From Moniliella sp. 'wahieum' (taxonomy: Eukaryota; Basidiomycota; Moniliellomycetes; Moniliellales; Moniliellaceae): a DNA stretch of 64,000 bases. The position numbers were made by a program, and so were the translations under genes. Location of the stretch: the NCBI GenBank assembly GCA_003971905.1, contig RSEE01000054.1, forward strand, positions 1 to 64,000, read 5' to 3'. The number at the start of each line of letters is the position of its first letter. Position 1 is the first letter of the stretch. The notes under the pieces were generated by a model. It was not told the origin of the DNA and did not search any database. It saw nothing but the letters and a program-made list of their open reading frames with translations. Positions 20,418 through 32,312 of the stretch are shown piece by piece.

Positions 20418-23400
20418 TCAGCAACTGGCTCGTGGTCGACGTACTCCCCTGTAGGCCCGTCCACGTCTCGGTCGGCTCACCTCAGCCACGGCCGTTGCAT
20501 CCTCTTGCCCATCTTCGTCGTCGGTAACGGGGACGGTGGCCACCTTAGGCCGACGCTGGACGCGGATCGCCGAGTCGTCCGTCTCGGACTGGGACGAGTG
20601 ACTGACATGCATCATGCCCGACCGACGGCCCATGCGTCGGCCATCAACTCCTCGTCCTCCTCGCTGCTCTCCGTGTCAGAGGAGGAGACGGAGGAGGCGT
20701 AGGATCGTGAGCGGCATCAGCCTCGGGCAAGCCGTTGGCGTCGATGGAAGCAGCCAGATGGGAGGAAACGTGTGTGCCCGATCCAGCTGGGGCCATGGGC
20801 AGCGGCACAGCGTCGGTGGACGCGGCAAGGGAACTGATGCTCTCATCCAGCCGTTGCCGCGTCTTGCCCCCAATCGCCCGGGAAGTACGTCGACGAAAAA
20901 GCAGATACGCTGCTCGCGTCTTGGCCTCCTCGGCTTGATGAGGCGAACGGTCGAGTCGTCGTAATACCAGTTGCCATCCTCTCGGTTCTTGGCAGCTGCA
21001 GTGTAGTGGCCGCCCAGCCCCCCCAAAGTGGTTGTCGACGGCAAACAAGTCGTAGATGGGGTTATCCGACACCACCGCATCGTCGTTATTGTCGGGATCC
21101 ACTCGAGAAGCAGGCTGATCGCTGGTCGCGGCACCGCCTTCGCCCGGGGCCTACCGTTCTCAGCAGGCGGTGGGGTGGCAGAGGCCACCGACGCAAGGGG
21201 GTTGTTACCCTCCTCATCCAACTTCTTGATCACCTTGGGGCCTTGGACATAATCGCTCAAGTCGAGCCCGGTAGTGGGGAAGTCGACCAAATCGTCAATC
21301 TTGTCTCTCGAGTGGCGGCCGACAGAGAACCGTTTGAGGTGGACAACCAAGATGTCGGGCACCTTCCACAGGTCAAACTTCTTGGTTGCTTGACGAAAGT
21401 CTTTGCAGTGGGGGCAGTACCACAGGTCGTCGGCGCCAGCTGCTCGGCGCGGGTAAACTCATCCAGACAATCGCGCAGATTCAGATCCGCTTTGCGCCCA
21501 CCCACCGTCTTGGCAGCCGTTGCCGAGGATCCACTTGTTCTTCGTAAGGTCCCCACACCTCTCTCGCCCCCGAATAAAGGCAGCCTTAGCCGCTGTCGTC
21601 CATACACAACCATGCCCCCGACGTGTAGACCAAAGGCCAGGGCGTCTGCACAGCCTGCCCGTCTCGTCCTTCGTTTCAAAGGAGAGCCACTCGGTCCCAT
21701 GCGCACGCCGCTCAGCACGCTGGAAGAGCAACTCGCTGCCCTCGTCGTAGTTCTGACCCGACTGGGGAAAAGGCGAAGTAAAGCGTCGGGCAAGATAATA
21801 CATCTGGTACGCGGGCGCCGCGCAGCAGCTGGAGCTAGGGTCAGGTCATCCGTTTCCTCGGCCATGGGAGATGCGACAGAGCTGGGCTCGGGCACGGCGT
21901 CAGCCTCGTCCATCGTGACCGACTTGTGTCATCTTCTGCATCTACAGGCAGGGGCTCTGTTGCATCGGGCGTGGTGTCCATCGCGAGGGATCAAGAGCGG
22001 CCGCCTCAGTCGTTGGGGCGGGGGGTAAATGGTGTTGTGCAGTCCTCGGGGGACTGAGCGTAGCGGGTGTACTGCCACTCGACCACCCGCCGCACCCTCT
22101 GGGTCATTCTTCGCCTCAGGCGGGATGGCAGCAAAGAAAGGAATGCCCATCGGAAGCGCGTTGCTCTTGCCTCCGCGCCGATTCAGACGCGAGTTGGAGG
22201 GCCCGACGAGAGCCAACATGGTAAATACGGGCAGGATCGCCCAGTCCCCAGCCGATGGGTGGGCCGTCGGCGGGGCAAGCCGCTCATAGTCGGGCGCAGG
22301 CTGGGCGCCGGCGCGGACAAAGCTAAACGCACTTTGTTTCGTCGGAGGCAAGCGAACGGGCACCGGCAGTTCCCAAAAGTACGCCACATCGCTCGAGCCA
22401 ATGTCGGTAACGCCGTCCCAGTCAAAGTACCACTTTTGGATGTTGCGTTGCCACACCTCGCCAGCCAAGAGATGGTCCTTGTTCACGCCAAACGCGTCCC
22501 CAACCTGGGCGCGGAGCTGGGCAATGGTCGCGCCTTGCGGACCGAAAGGGTGAGCTTGATGGGCTTGCGTGTGGGGTCGTATGGGACATAGAAGACACTC
22601 CCCGTCCAGCGGCGGCGATTGGGGATGGCAAGGTCAGGTACATGAATGGGTCAAACTTGATGGCCACTTTTTGGCATTCAGGACACACGAGCGTCGACTT
22701 GTATGTCCTTGGAACAGATCAACGATGATGCTATCGTTGCGCGCCTTGTACAACTCCCATTGTTTGCGCGCAAACTCGACAAGGGCGCGATCGTCACCGC
22801 CTTCCCAATCTGGAGCCTCAATATAAGGTTTCTTCTTGATCCGGTTCAGGTCTCATGCAGACCGTCCAGCAGGAACGCCAGCAGCTCCTGTGTGTCTTGC
22901 TGGCCATACCCCGCAAATTGAGGGGCAAAGCGGGAAACAGCAAACTTGAACTCGCGTGGGCTGACCGCATTGCTCCAGCCCCCATACCGACCCAGCATGC
23001 CCGATTTCGTCCCGGAAGCCTTGGGAGACCAAAGTCGTTGGAGCAGCGCGCCGAACGCCTCTGCCAAGGCGCCCCCGTTGCCCAAAGGGTTGTCGCGGTT
23101 GATCTCTTCTTGGAAACATTGGAAACAAAGTATTCCTGTACTCGGGCGTGTTGGAGAGGCACTGCAACGCACTGTTCATAAAGCAAGTGTTGCCCAAGTT
23201 TTGCAAGCCGACCAGTCCGTTGGGTGCCGCTTCGGCTGCGGTTTCGGCGAAGCACGCACCGAAGAGAGCACCGAGCCACCATTGGGAGTGTTGTCGCAGT
23301 GTTCTCCGTAGCCTGGGGGGTTGCATCCGCCGCCTTGGCTTGTTATGCGAGTTGGCTTGTAGTCGGCTCCAATGGTCTTCTGTGTTGGCAGCGAATACGC

Positions 23401-24367
23401 CCTTGACCCCACTAGGTGCGGCGGCCTGATCAGCCACAGGCGGGGGTGAGTCGTCGTAGGCCCAGGTGCCCCCGACTCGGACATCTACTGCCAGGGTTAC
23501 AGCCCGCTCATCCACCTGCAGCATTTCCAGGGTGGGATCGGACGATGTGGACGAAGCCAACTGCTCGTCCACCAGTCGGGCTGCAGGCGACGCAAGGCAG
23601 CAGCATCCAAAGGCGCTGGAAGCGCAGCAGTAGCCGAGATGTCTGTCACACGCCAGAACCTCAGATCGGCATCCGAGACCTGAGGCAGGTTCACGTGCTG
23701 CGCACTATAGCTCTTGAAGGAGCTAAGAGCGTGGAACCGACACGTCTGTGTTGCCCGGGCACCGCGTCGAGGGCGAAGCCGGGGACGGCGATTCGGACAA
23801 GATGGACCGTGGGCGGCCAAAGCTCGATGCGCTCGGCCCCAGATGCCATGCCTGGGATAACGGAGCGAGCAAACGTGGGTCCTTCGTGGCCAAATCTGGG
23901 CAGCGGCAGGTCAGCACATTCTGCCACGGAGGGGGGGGCGGAGGGGAGCGTACGCAGCAACAAGAGCGTCCCAGGTTCGACAGGCACCATCTCGTAGTCA
24001 ACGTCGGCGATCAAGTCGGGGCGGAGCGGGGGGGGGGAGGCGGAGGCGGGCGCGGGTGCGGCGAGGGCGGCGGTGCGGATGGGGCCAGGAGTGTCGTGCG
24101 CGAGGGCAGCGACCATGTGGCGGGGAGGACACACCATGTGTCGCCGACGCACAGGGGCGTGGTGCGGGCGGCGGCGACGCGGGTGCGGAGAGAAGCGGGG
24201 GGGCGCTGGCGCTGGGTGGGATGCGGGAGCTGGAGCGCCCATCGCAGATCGCAGATGGTGGCAGGAGGCGTCCGCCTGTTGAGCGCACAGCAGCCACCAT
24301 CGGCGGCTGTCGTGTCTGGGTGCCCGCATGCGGCCGCAGACTGCCTTCCCGTGAGCACCCAGCGCAC
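20418..24367 (-). CDS. UBP12: Ubiquitin carboxyl-terminal hydrolase, Ubp12/USP4-USP15 type
   Basis: Cysteine protease that removes ubiquitin. N-terminal DUSP domain: [12 protein letters not shown] (about 24120), [27 protein letters not shown] (about 24000), [14 protein letters not shown] linking ubiquitin-like region follows ([20 protein letters not shown], about 23670). The catalytic domain opens with the Cys box [20 protein letters not shown] (about 23195), then [20 protein letters not shown] (about 22890), [20 protein letters not shown] (about 22660), a long insert, [20 protein letters not shown] (about 21320) and the His box [12 protein letters not shown] with [10 protein letters not shown] (about 21020). 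The insert between finger halves contains [13 protein letters not shown] and acidic text, as in USP4/15. The tail is acidic and Ser-rich. Around ten frame changes. The start is uncertain (24241 to 24474). Divergent from seipin with a gap of about 200 bp. Confidence 0.9.
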
Positions 24368-24578
24368 GTGATCTGCGTTCTTTTTTTTTCAGCCCATGCG
24401 GCCGCCGTTACGTCATCCGCCGCCACCCCCTTCCGCCTCCCGCCCGCCAACCATTCCGCCGCCTGCCTTTCCATGTCACCGCCAGGCGCATCACGTCACG
24501 TGCTGCAACCCTTGCCCCCCCGCCCCCTGCGGGGCACGCCGCCCCCCCCGTCTCCGTCCCCACCCCCCCATCTTTGCC

Positions 24579-26522
24579 ATGTCGTTGGCCCTGCACACCG
24601 TCCCCTCCCCACGCCTGACCCCGACCCGCCCTTGCCTCGGCCCGGCATGCGCTCCGACCGCGCCACCAGGCCCAGGCGCCCGTAGACGCGCCCGAGAAGC
24701 GCCCGCTGCAAGCGCTTCATGCCGGCTTCAGTAAGGCGTTCGACTCGCTTCCCTCGTCAAGCCAATGGCCGGAGGCCGTGTACCGCTCCGTTGTGCTTGC
24801 CCCCGGACAGTTCGCCCTCGCCAAGATGCATGCTGTCATCTCCTCACCCCGCACCCACCGGTACTTGCTGCGCGTCTCCATCGCCACCGTGCTCTATACC
24901 TGGCTCTCTTCTTGGCTCTTTTGGCCTACATTGGGTCTTCGTCAATGTGTGGGCGCCACATGCGGGCTTCACCAAGTCGGTCTGGTTGCAGTATGGGTAG
25001 GTTGACTAACTTCTCTTCTTCGCCAGTGTGGCTATGGTTTTCCCATGTGCTAACTCCCCTGTGCTGCCTCCCTCTAGCGAACCGGGGCTCCGTATGCCCA
25101 TTTGCACTTACTTCTCCCACTGCCGCCGACGAAAGGCGTACTTGTTTGACAGCGACGAGCTCCCTCCGAGTCCGATTCTACCTTATTGGACGATCAAGCA
25201 TACGACGTGACGCTTGAACTCCTCCTGCCTGTCACCTCGGCCAATGTGGATCTGGGCAATTTTATGACCACCCTGGAACTGTACAATGCCAACGGTTCCA
25301 CTGTCTGGCGTGCGTCACGACCGGTACGTTGAGCATGTCTAGATGGAAGGCGAAAAGGTCACTAACCAATACATCGGTCCGCCCCGCACCAGTCCATCTT
25401 GCTCACTGAGCCCTCGCCCCTTCGGCTGCTCTCGAGCTTGGCCCGAGTAATGAAAGAGCCATCCTTGACAGGTCTGTTTGATTGGGCGTCGGGGAGCAGC
25501 CGGGAGGAGTGAATCTGGCACTCGCTCCGCTCACGTGGTCGGTGCCAACCCAAGTGATGTCCATTCCCCTCTTGCGGGACGGGTGATGCAGCCGTCGCAC
25601 TCGGCCCTCAGCTTCTCGACCCGGCCACCGACGGGGCGAGACCCAGGGTCGGGAACGGTCTGAGTGGGCATCACCGGCATCGTTGCGGGTCCACGTCGGG
25701 CTTGTTAACCGTGGCCGACCGACAGCGATCGGTATTGGCCTTTGCGGGAGGAGTGCAAGTGCAAGTCCAGCCGATCTCCTTGGTCCGGGGGGGATACGTC
25801 GCGCTGCGTGGCGAACTTCAGATCCTAATGGCCAACTTGCGATTTGATGCACAACTGACGGGGCTCCGGTATGATTTCTTCTTCCTTTTCGTTCCGATGG
25901 TGCTTTTGCTGGGAGTGGGATGCTGACCCAACATTCAGGTCATGCTTTATTACCATCCCATTTTGTTTCCTTGCTTTTCCATCCTCTTTATCGCGCTGGA
26001 GCTGCTGATTGGCCTTGGTCTGTTGGTTGGGGTGGCCTTGTTCACGTCCAACTGTACAAACCTTTTGGGTATGGACCAGCTGCGACCCGAAATCCCCTTG
26101 GTCCACGCACCCAGTCCGCCTTTGGGCCCAGCGCCAGTCCTGTGCGGCCGAGGCCCGGCAGACCGGGACGAACGGGAGCCTCTGTTGGGAGCCGGGTCGC
26201 CGCCCCCGCGCCCGCCTGCGGAACGGAGGATACGGACAGCGATGGTGGGACGGTGACGGAATCGGGGTGGGGCATGACGGGAACGAGCGAAGGACCGCTG
26301 ACGTCCGAGCTGGGCTACGACGGTACCTCTTCCACCGCCGATGACGAGGAGGATCTGGCGGAGATGTTCCCCCCCGCTCCTCAGGACTGGGAGATGAACC
26401 TCGGTCCCGGCCATGGCCGTGGCCAGAGTCTCGGACGACTTTCGGAGGCCACCGAGGAATCTACCAACCTCTTCAGTAGCGGCAGCACCAGTGAGGGCTC
26501 CACCATTTCGGGCCGCGACTGA
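24579..26522 (+). CDS. SEI1: Seipin (lipid droplet biogenesis protein)
   Basis: ER membrane protein that organises lipid-droplet assembly sites. Seen: a first hydrophobic segment (about 24880-24940, RVSIATVLYTW), then SVWLQYG, and after an intron (about 24997-25077, branch GCTAAC) RTGAPYAHL, then AYDVTLELLLPVTSANVDLG and NFMTTLELYNANGSTVW, the lumenal core. Intron 25324-25392 has donor GTACGT. SILLTEPSPLRLLSSLARVM follows. Next comes LVRGGYVALRGELQILMANL, an intron (25869-25938), and the second membrane segment with the seipin signature VMLYYHPILFPC followed by FSILFIALELLIGLGLL. The C-terminal tail is acidic and Ser-rich and ends GSTISGRD before TGA. Signature order fits the family; several one-base frame changes remain. 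ATG at 24579 (MSLALHTVPSP) was chosen as the first in a plausible leader; alternative starts cannot be excluded. Confidence 0.85.
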
Positions 26523-26983
26523 GATGAGGGGCTGACGTACTCTCTCATCTTGCTTCTCCCTGTTCCTTGCTCTATCCTTCTTTCTCTTTTACGATTACGA
26601 CTGTACGACTTTTGTACGACGGGGGATGGAGGTGGAGGGGGGGTTCTCCTACCCTTTTCCTTTTCCTTCTCTCTCTTTTCTCCTTTGCCTTCACGACGTG
26701 GCGAGGCGTACGACACTATTACGGATGTGGGTCGCAGGTGTACGTTGGATTGCCTTGCATGGCGCATGTCCACGCCTTGGCTCTCTCTCTCTCCGCGCCA
26801 CCCTTGTGTGACGATATACCCATTCTGATGGGGGGGCACTCCCCCTCTTTTTTGTCCTGTGCCCTCTGCATCTACCGGTCTGTGCACGGTGTGGAATGCC
26901 TGGCGGGGCGCATGAAAACGTATTATACAAAGAACGATCGTTCGGTCTTGATCTGCATCACGGCTGCTGCGGAGACTGCGGTA

Positions 26984-27010
26984 GGAGGGTGGAGGGTGGA
27001 GGGTGGAGGG
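26984..27010. repeat. G-rich minisatellite, unit GGAGGGT
   Basis: Three full GGAGGGT copies and a partial GGAGGG. Four G-triplets within 27 bases could form a quadruplex. Confidence 0.94.
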
Positions 27011-27294
27011 AACTATCTCTAGCAGGCGGGAAGCATGACAGAGATAGGGTGGGGTGCTTTGCGGTCACTATATTGCCGGAGGCTGCTGACATGTGACACT
27101 CGAAACGGCCAGGTCTGTGTCTCTGAGATCTCCATGGGCCATAGCAACAAAGACACTGCTGTGATACGCTGTGGGCGGCGCTTACTATTGGGCGGCAGGA
27201 TAGGCGGCACCTTGCATGCATCCCAACCGGCGATGATGCGCGTGGGGCGCACGGCATACACCATGATCTTATCATTCACCTTGTTGCTGCGATG

Positions 27295-27322
27295 TCACTA
27301 GTCACTAGTCACTAGTCACTGC
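27295..27322. repeat. Heptad array, unit TCA+CTAG
   Basis: Three TCACTAG units and TCACTGC; embeds ACTAGT. Confidence 0.96.
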
Positions 27323-27729
27323 CCCCGCCCCGCCTCCCCAGGGGACAGTGTGGATTCTACGGGTCTCTCCCCCAGATGGACCCATTCAGCAAAGCGGACC
27401 CAGTCTTCTGGGCGAATCCCGCCGCTCCTGCTCTCGCCGCACGAAGAGAATGGGGCCCACTCCTGCATGATTCCCGCGCCACCCAAAGTCAATTCTCTCA
27501 TCGGCGCGGCAAAGACGCGCGGGGGAGTGTCCCTTGCATGCCAAGTAGGGTTGTGCTGTGCTCAACTGCAAGGCGGCGACGCAAGGGGTAGCTTCTGCAC
27601 AAGTGCGAGGGGCAGAAGCCGAGGATGCCGGCAGTACGACGCATGAGGGTGATGCATGAGATCTGGGGCGGCCCGGAAGTCCATATATCCACAACAGAGC
27701 TGATGCGGAAGCAGGGAGGTGGTTGGTGG

Positions 27730-27764
27730 TCACTGGTCACAGGTCACCGGTCACAGGTCGCAGG
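27730..27764. repeat. Heptad array, TCA+CTGG/CAGG/CCGG
   Basis: TCACTGG, TCACAGG, TCACCGG, TCACAGG, TCGCAGG. Only CCGG is a perfect palindrome; the others differ by one base. Confidence 0.95.
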
Positions 27765-27893
27765 CGAGTCCTGCTGCAGTGCTGCTCTGTTCTGCAATGC
27801 CTCCCCCTGGCGTGGCTGTGGACGATGGTCGATGGACCCTCATTCCAAGTTGCTGGGGAGGGTCAATGCAGCATTGGAAGACGTAATCTTTTG

Positions 27894-27901
27894 TATATAT
27901 A
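27894..27901 (+). promoter_or_regulatory. TATA box of the multicopper oxidase gene
   Basis: TATATATA lies 185 bases before the ATG and is followed by a pyrimidine-rich stretch (about 27904-28040), a typical layout of strongly expressed fungal promoters. Start sites are inferred, not seen. Confidence 0.6.
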
Positions 27902-28085
27902 GACTCCTCTCGTCTCCTCACCCAACCCTCTCCTTCCTCCCGTCCCCACCCCCTTCTCTTTCCTCGCTCTAAGCCCCTAGAAACGCTCACTACGGCATTC
28001 GCACTCTCTCATCCTTTCCCCTTTGCCCCCCTCTTCGCACATTCTCTTGTGACCACCGAGAGCAACGAGCACGGCGTATCGCACC

Positions 28086-30891
28086 ATGCATTATTCCTCT
28101 ATGTCCATCTCTCCGATCCAGGCTCTTGGCTTGCTCTCGGGTCTGGCATCCCTATCCACTGCATACGCAGTTGCCATTCCCAATAATAACCCCCGTCATG
28201 GTAAATCCCCGTCCCTAGCTGCCCCCGTATTGGTCTCGAGGGAGCGTGGCACCAAACAACACCCACGTGCCTTTCGTGCCGTAGACCGCACTCTGTTTGG
28301 GCCTCGCTCCAACTCACTCCAGGACAAGAACCCATGGCACACCGTCACCAAGAACGCCGACGGAAGCCACTCGCATGAGTACAATCTCGTTCTCGAACCC
28401 CGCTGGCTCGCCCCCGACGGGTATTGGCGCAAGACGGACACGATCAATGGCAAGACCCCAGGTCCAACGATCGAAATTGACGAAGGGGACACGGTCACCA
28501 TCCATGCCTTCAATGACAACCCGTCCCAGATGACTCTCCACTTCCACGGAATCGAACTCAAGCCTTTCAATGACGGTGTACCTGGTGTCACGCAGGTATG
28601 TCTCCCCCTCCCTCTTCCCCCATATCAAGCATAGAAAAAAGCACACACGTCAAGCTTCACAGACTCGAGAAAGCTGACCTTTGACCGTGGTTTATGATGA
28701 AGTGGAACATTCTTCCCTACGGCAACTACACTTATACGTGGCAAGCGCATCAGCATGGAGCATTCTGGTACCACTCGCATGCGCGTGGAACGTACGTATA
28801 TGCATACATCTGACTTCATCTACTGTGTATTCGTTGTTCTAGTCACATGTACTAACCAACTTTTTTTCCTGTTTTGTTGATCGCCATAATGGGTAATATC
28901 TATATCGCTCTACGCATACAACAGCTATGCCGACGGTTCCCGTGGCTCGATTGTGATTCACCCCCGCGCAAACGTCACTCGGCCATGGAAGCTGATCAGC
29001 AGCAACAAAGCCGACCAAACGGCCATGGAGCAGGCGTATTCCAAAGCGGGTGTGCTTCAACTGCACGACTGGCGGCACGAGTCACTCGACTCGGCGTTGG
29101 TTCGCTACCGCTACACAGGACAAGACCCGTACTGCATCGATTCGGTATTGATCAACTCGCAAGGTCGCATGCAATGCCCCGACGCGGGCTTCCTTGCAGC
29201 GCAGGGCAAAACCGGCATTGACGGCTACGATGGATCCAAGCTTGACCCTACCGGTTGCATTCCTCCCCGCGCCGGGTTTGTTGACAGTCTGTCCAATGTC
29301 AATCCGCGCGAATGCACCAACACCACCTCGGCCTACGGAGTGTACCCTGCTTCCAAGTACGCTTCAGACGATGGCAAGTGGGCTGCCTTCCACTTGGTCA
29401 ACACGGCTTCGCAGCATGAGATCTGCTTTAGCATTGATGGGTATGTCCCGTTCCTCTCTGTTTTCTTATATCTCTTGGCGCATACATATATGCATTCTAT
29501 AGGGTGTGAGGAGCAAAACTAACCGTCGCTTTTCTTCTTTCAAGACACACCCAATACATTGTGGCATCCGATGGTCCTTTTGTCAAGCCCCAACAAGTGC
29601 AAGTGAGTGACTTGTCCATTGGGATGCGCCAAACTGTGCTGGTTCGACTGGATCAACCCAAGGGCCAATACACTATCCGGGCTGCGCTTTGCAATTCGCG
29701 GGAGCAGATCGCTTCGGGATACGCCGTGTTGGACGTGGACGTCCCCAGTGACAAACAGGAATCGAGCAAGGCGCCGAAAGCGAGCCAAAAGGCACCCCAA
29801 TCGTCTTCCAAACCGACCAGCAGTCTCGCCAGCAAGTCCGTGAATGCGGGCCCCGCCACCATCACACAATTTCGGGCGAGGATGCGACCCAGTTGAATTA
29901 CCCTGCTGTGGCAGTATCCAACCCAGCCATGTCAGTACAGCCATACATGGCGGGCAGCGGTAGTGACGTCCACGGACTACCGCAAGCGCCTGCCAAGTGG
30001 TCCAATGGCTGGACTTCGGCCGATGGTCCCGTGACCAACTGGCTCCCCTCTTCCGACAAGACAAAGGTTTGGTTGGACTACAATGGCAAACTGCTCAATG
30101 GGGCCAAAGTACAAGATGACGAGACCCTCTCTCCCTTTCCTAGCCAATCTCCACCCCAAGGAAAGGCCGACTACACCTTCCGGGTAACGATCAACGAAAC
30201 CAATGCGGTCAGCTGGGCTTTGAACCAAGTACCGTCAACAGTCTCAACTACCAAGCCACCCCTCTTCTCTACCAGCCCCACAATCCCACCCAGGACCCCA
30301 AGCAAACGATCCTCAACGTCGAGGTGGGGAAGGTGGTGGACATTATCTTTGAGGACTTGGGCAACGGCGACTTTGCTGACGTCGCCCATCCCATCCACAA
30401 GCACCAAAACCCCGTGTGGGTGCTGGCGTATGAACGTGGCAAGCGCTTTACTTGGTCAGACGTGTCGGCGGCCGCGGCGGCCAGGAACCAGTCGGGCGTC
30501 AACCTAGTTGACCCGCCCAAGCGCGACTCGTGGATGGTGCCAGTGGGAGGGTATGCGGTCACACGCCACTACGTTGTCAAGCCGGGCGCGACCATACTGC
30601 ACTGTCATCTGGTTGCGCACCACCAGAGGTACGTTTGTTGCCCCTCCCCCTTTGCGACAGCACTGCGACCAGCATGCGCACAGCATAAGCGTGTCTTTTG
30701 GTGTGTGGGTTGATGTATTTACTGACCGCGTTAACCCATCTCCTTTATTCCTTTCTTCGTACAGCGGTATGGCCCTCGTATTCAAGGAGGGCGAGTTCGA
30801 CGCGAGCACTGTGCCTGAGTGGGCGTGCATCTATCCCCATGCTATCCCTCCCTACGCGGACGAGGGTAAGATTGGGTTGGACGAACTGTGA
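28086..30891 (+). CDS. Secreted multicopper oxidase (laccase-like, pigment type)
   Basis: Oxidises phenolic or metal substrates with four copper atoms; probably secreted. ATG at 28086 starts a hydrophobic leader (IQALGLLSGLASLSTAYAVA). Copper motifs: LHFHGIELKPFNDGVPGVTQ, HQHGAFWYHSHARG, HPIHKHQNPVWVLA, and LHCHLVAHHQ joined by splicing to SGMALVFKEG, so all ten His, the Cys and the axial Met are present. The HPIHKH and HCHLVAHHQSGM forms resemble ascomycete pigment laccases (yA/Abr2) more than Fet3. Five exons: introns 28596-28702, 28792-28924, 29441-29544 and 30629-30764, all GT-AG and phase-consistent. In exon 4 there are two frame changes (about 29875 and 30225), likely assembly errors. 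The linker at about 29760-29850 is Ser/Lys-rich. Substrate unknown. Confidence 0.9.
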
Positions 30892-31380
30892 TGATGGATG
30901 CACGAGAATTATCAATGCCAGCAGAGACCGGTCACCTTTTGCTTCTGCTCCTGTGTTTTCTTTTTCGCTGGCACATCCACACACAACTTATCAAGGCAGC
31001 CTCCCTTTTGTTTCGATACTCTCATTGTGCTATAACTCTCTCTCCCTCTCACACGGTGATGTGTGTATTATGCCTCAAATCCCCACCTGATGACACTTTT
31101 TTTGCCATCCGTTTTTGTGATTATAAACTAGGCTCTACCCGCCTTATTCGCCTTTTATCCCCTTGTCAGGCACTGTTTTCTTCTTCAATCGTCTTGCGTG
31201 CTACCCTTTTCCAAAACAACACCCCCCGCTATGCTGTTACCCTCTCCGCGCCATCGCCTATATACTACTCTCCCAGCGTCATATTCCGAGACCTTTTTTT
31301 TTTTTTTTGAATCATTTTGGGCTTAACATGCACGTCAATAGAAGCAGGCATGGGCAATTATTCAAAAAACTGCCAAGGCA
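30892..31380. other. 3' flank of the multicopper oxidase
   Basis: AT-rich, no gene seen. It includes a run of about 16 T (31293-31308) before the LINE-derived segment. Confidence 0.5.
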
Positions 31381-32312
31381 GTGTATATATACTCGAGTAT
31401 AGAAGAGGGATATATGGTAGATAAGGAGAACCACCGGGCCTACGGCCCGGTCAGTCAGCTGGGGCTTCGCCCCAGCTGCCGTTCCCCCTTCGCCACCGTA
31501 GCCACCGTTCCCCTGGGCCACCGTTCCACGCTGGAGAGGGAACATAATATCACCGATACTTGCGGGTGGGCTGGAACGTGGTACCGGTCAGGGAACGTGG
31601 CACCGGTCGCTGATGTAAAAGCGTGCAGATCGGGGGTCGTGCAATATTTTGGTGCGTTGCATGACGCAGTGCGGGAGCCCATTCTCCAGCTCCTACGCTC
31701 CATCCCCGACACCCATGTCCGCAACGAACCTATGGTGGAGGACGAGGATGGGAGAAGACAAAGGACGCAGCGCACCGACTACCGCGTGATGGGGCCCGGA
31801 GCACTCGGAGGATCAGGAATGGAGGTAGACCACACGCTGCGCGACACGGGATCACTGGCGGCGCAGAGCGCGTTCCGGAGGGTGGTGCATGAGAGCACCG
31901 CAACCCCCTTGGAACGCCGGGAGAAGGAGCTGCTTCGGATGCTTGAACAAGCCGAATGCGGCAAGAACGCCAAGTACCAGGGACGCACTCAAGAGCCGTT
32001 TTTCCCCCTGGTTTTGACGACGCGAGGATACTACGGCACCAAGACGGCGGGCAAGTTGTTCGCGCATTGGAAGGAGTTGGCTACTAAGTCTCAGTGGAAA
32101 TGGTTCCTCGCTCGGATGTCAACCACGTTCCTCCGTGTCCACACGCGCTTCCTAGGGTACGGGACCGGATGGCGTGAGCCGGAGGGTCCTGATATCCTGG
32201 CGATCCCCTGGTCCCTTGACCCTGGTGGTGCCCCCAAGTAACCCCCGCAAGATGAACGGTTAGGTTTAGACGTAGCGTTCCCCCTGTCCCAGCCTTAAGC
32301 TCTGTCAATGAA
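31381..32312 (+). mobile_element. 5'-truncated LINE (non-LTR retrotransposon), 3' end of ORF2 and 3' UTR
   Basis: An open frame runs to TAA at 32239-32241. Its last 130 or so residues (EVDHTLRDTGSLAAQSAFRR, then QEPFFPLVLTTRGYYGTK and AGKLFAHWKELA) match the pattern at the C terminus of LINE ORF2 proteins: a conserved Phe-x-Pro stretch followed by Gly-Tyr/Phe-Gly and a helical end. No reverse transcriptase core is present, so the copy is 5'-truncated. The segment from about 32097 to 32312 recurs in inverse orientation at 61435-61650, and both copies stop at the same CTCTGTCAATGA-type 3' end. Left boundary unclear: the portion before about 31620 does not look RT-like. The family name is not known to me. 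Confidence 0.65.
31433..31478. other. Two adjacent perfect hairpins
   Basis: Stem 1: 31433-31440 pairs with 31444-31451 (8 bp, loop TAC). Stem 2: 31456-31465 pairs with 31469-31478 (10 bp, loop TTC). Both are GC-rich and only four bases apart, at the start of the LINE-derived segment. Downstream, CCACCGT occurs three times within about 40 bases. Confidence 0.9.

Larger units (their letters stand above)
26523..28085. other. Intergenic region between seipin and the multicopper oxidase
   Basis: No gene seen. It contains a G-rich heptamer minisatellite (26984-27010), two TCA-phased heptad arrays (27295-27322 and 27730-27764) and, at its end, the oxidase core promoter. Confidence 0.6.

Noticed and set aside
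21006-22028. Plus-strand frame of 340 codons
   Set aside because: Antisense to the conserved Ubp12 catalytic domain; the minus-strand reading carries the family motifs.
28086-30891. Fet3-type iron oxidase for the multicopper oxidase
   Set aside because: Third and fourth copper motifs (HPIHKH, HCHLVAHHQSGM) fit pigment-type laccases better, and no C-terminal membrane anchor is seen.
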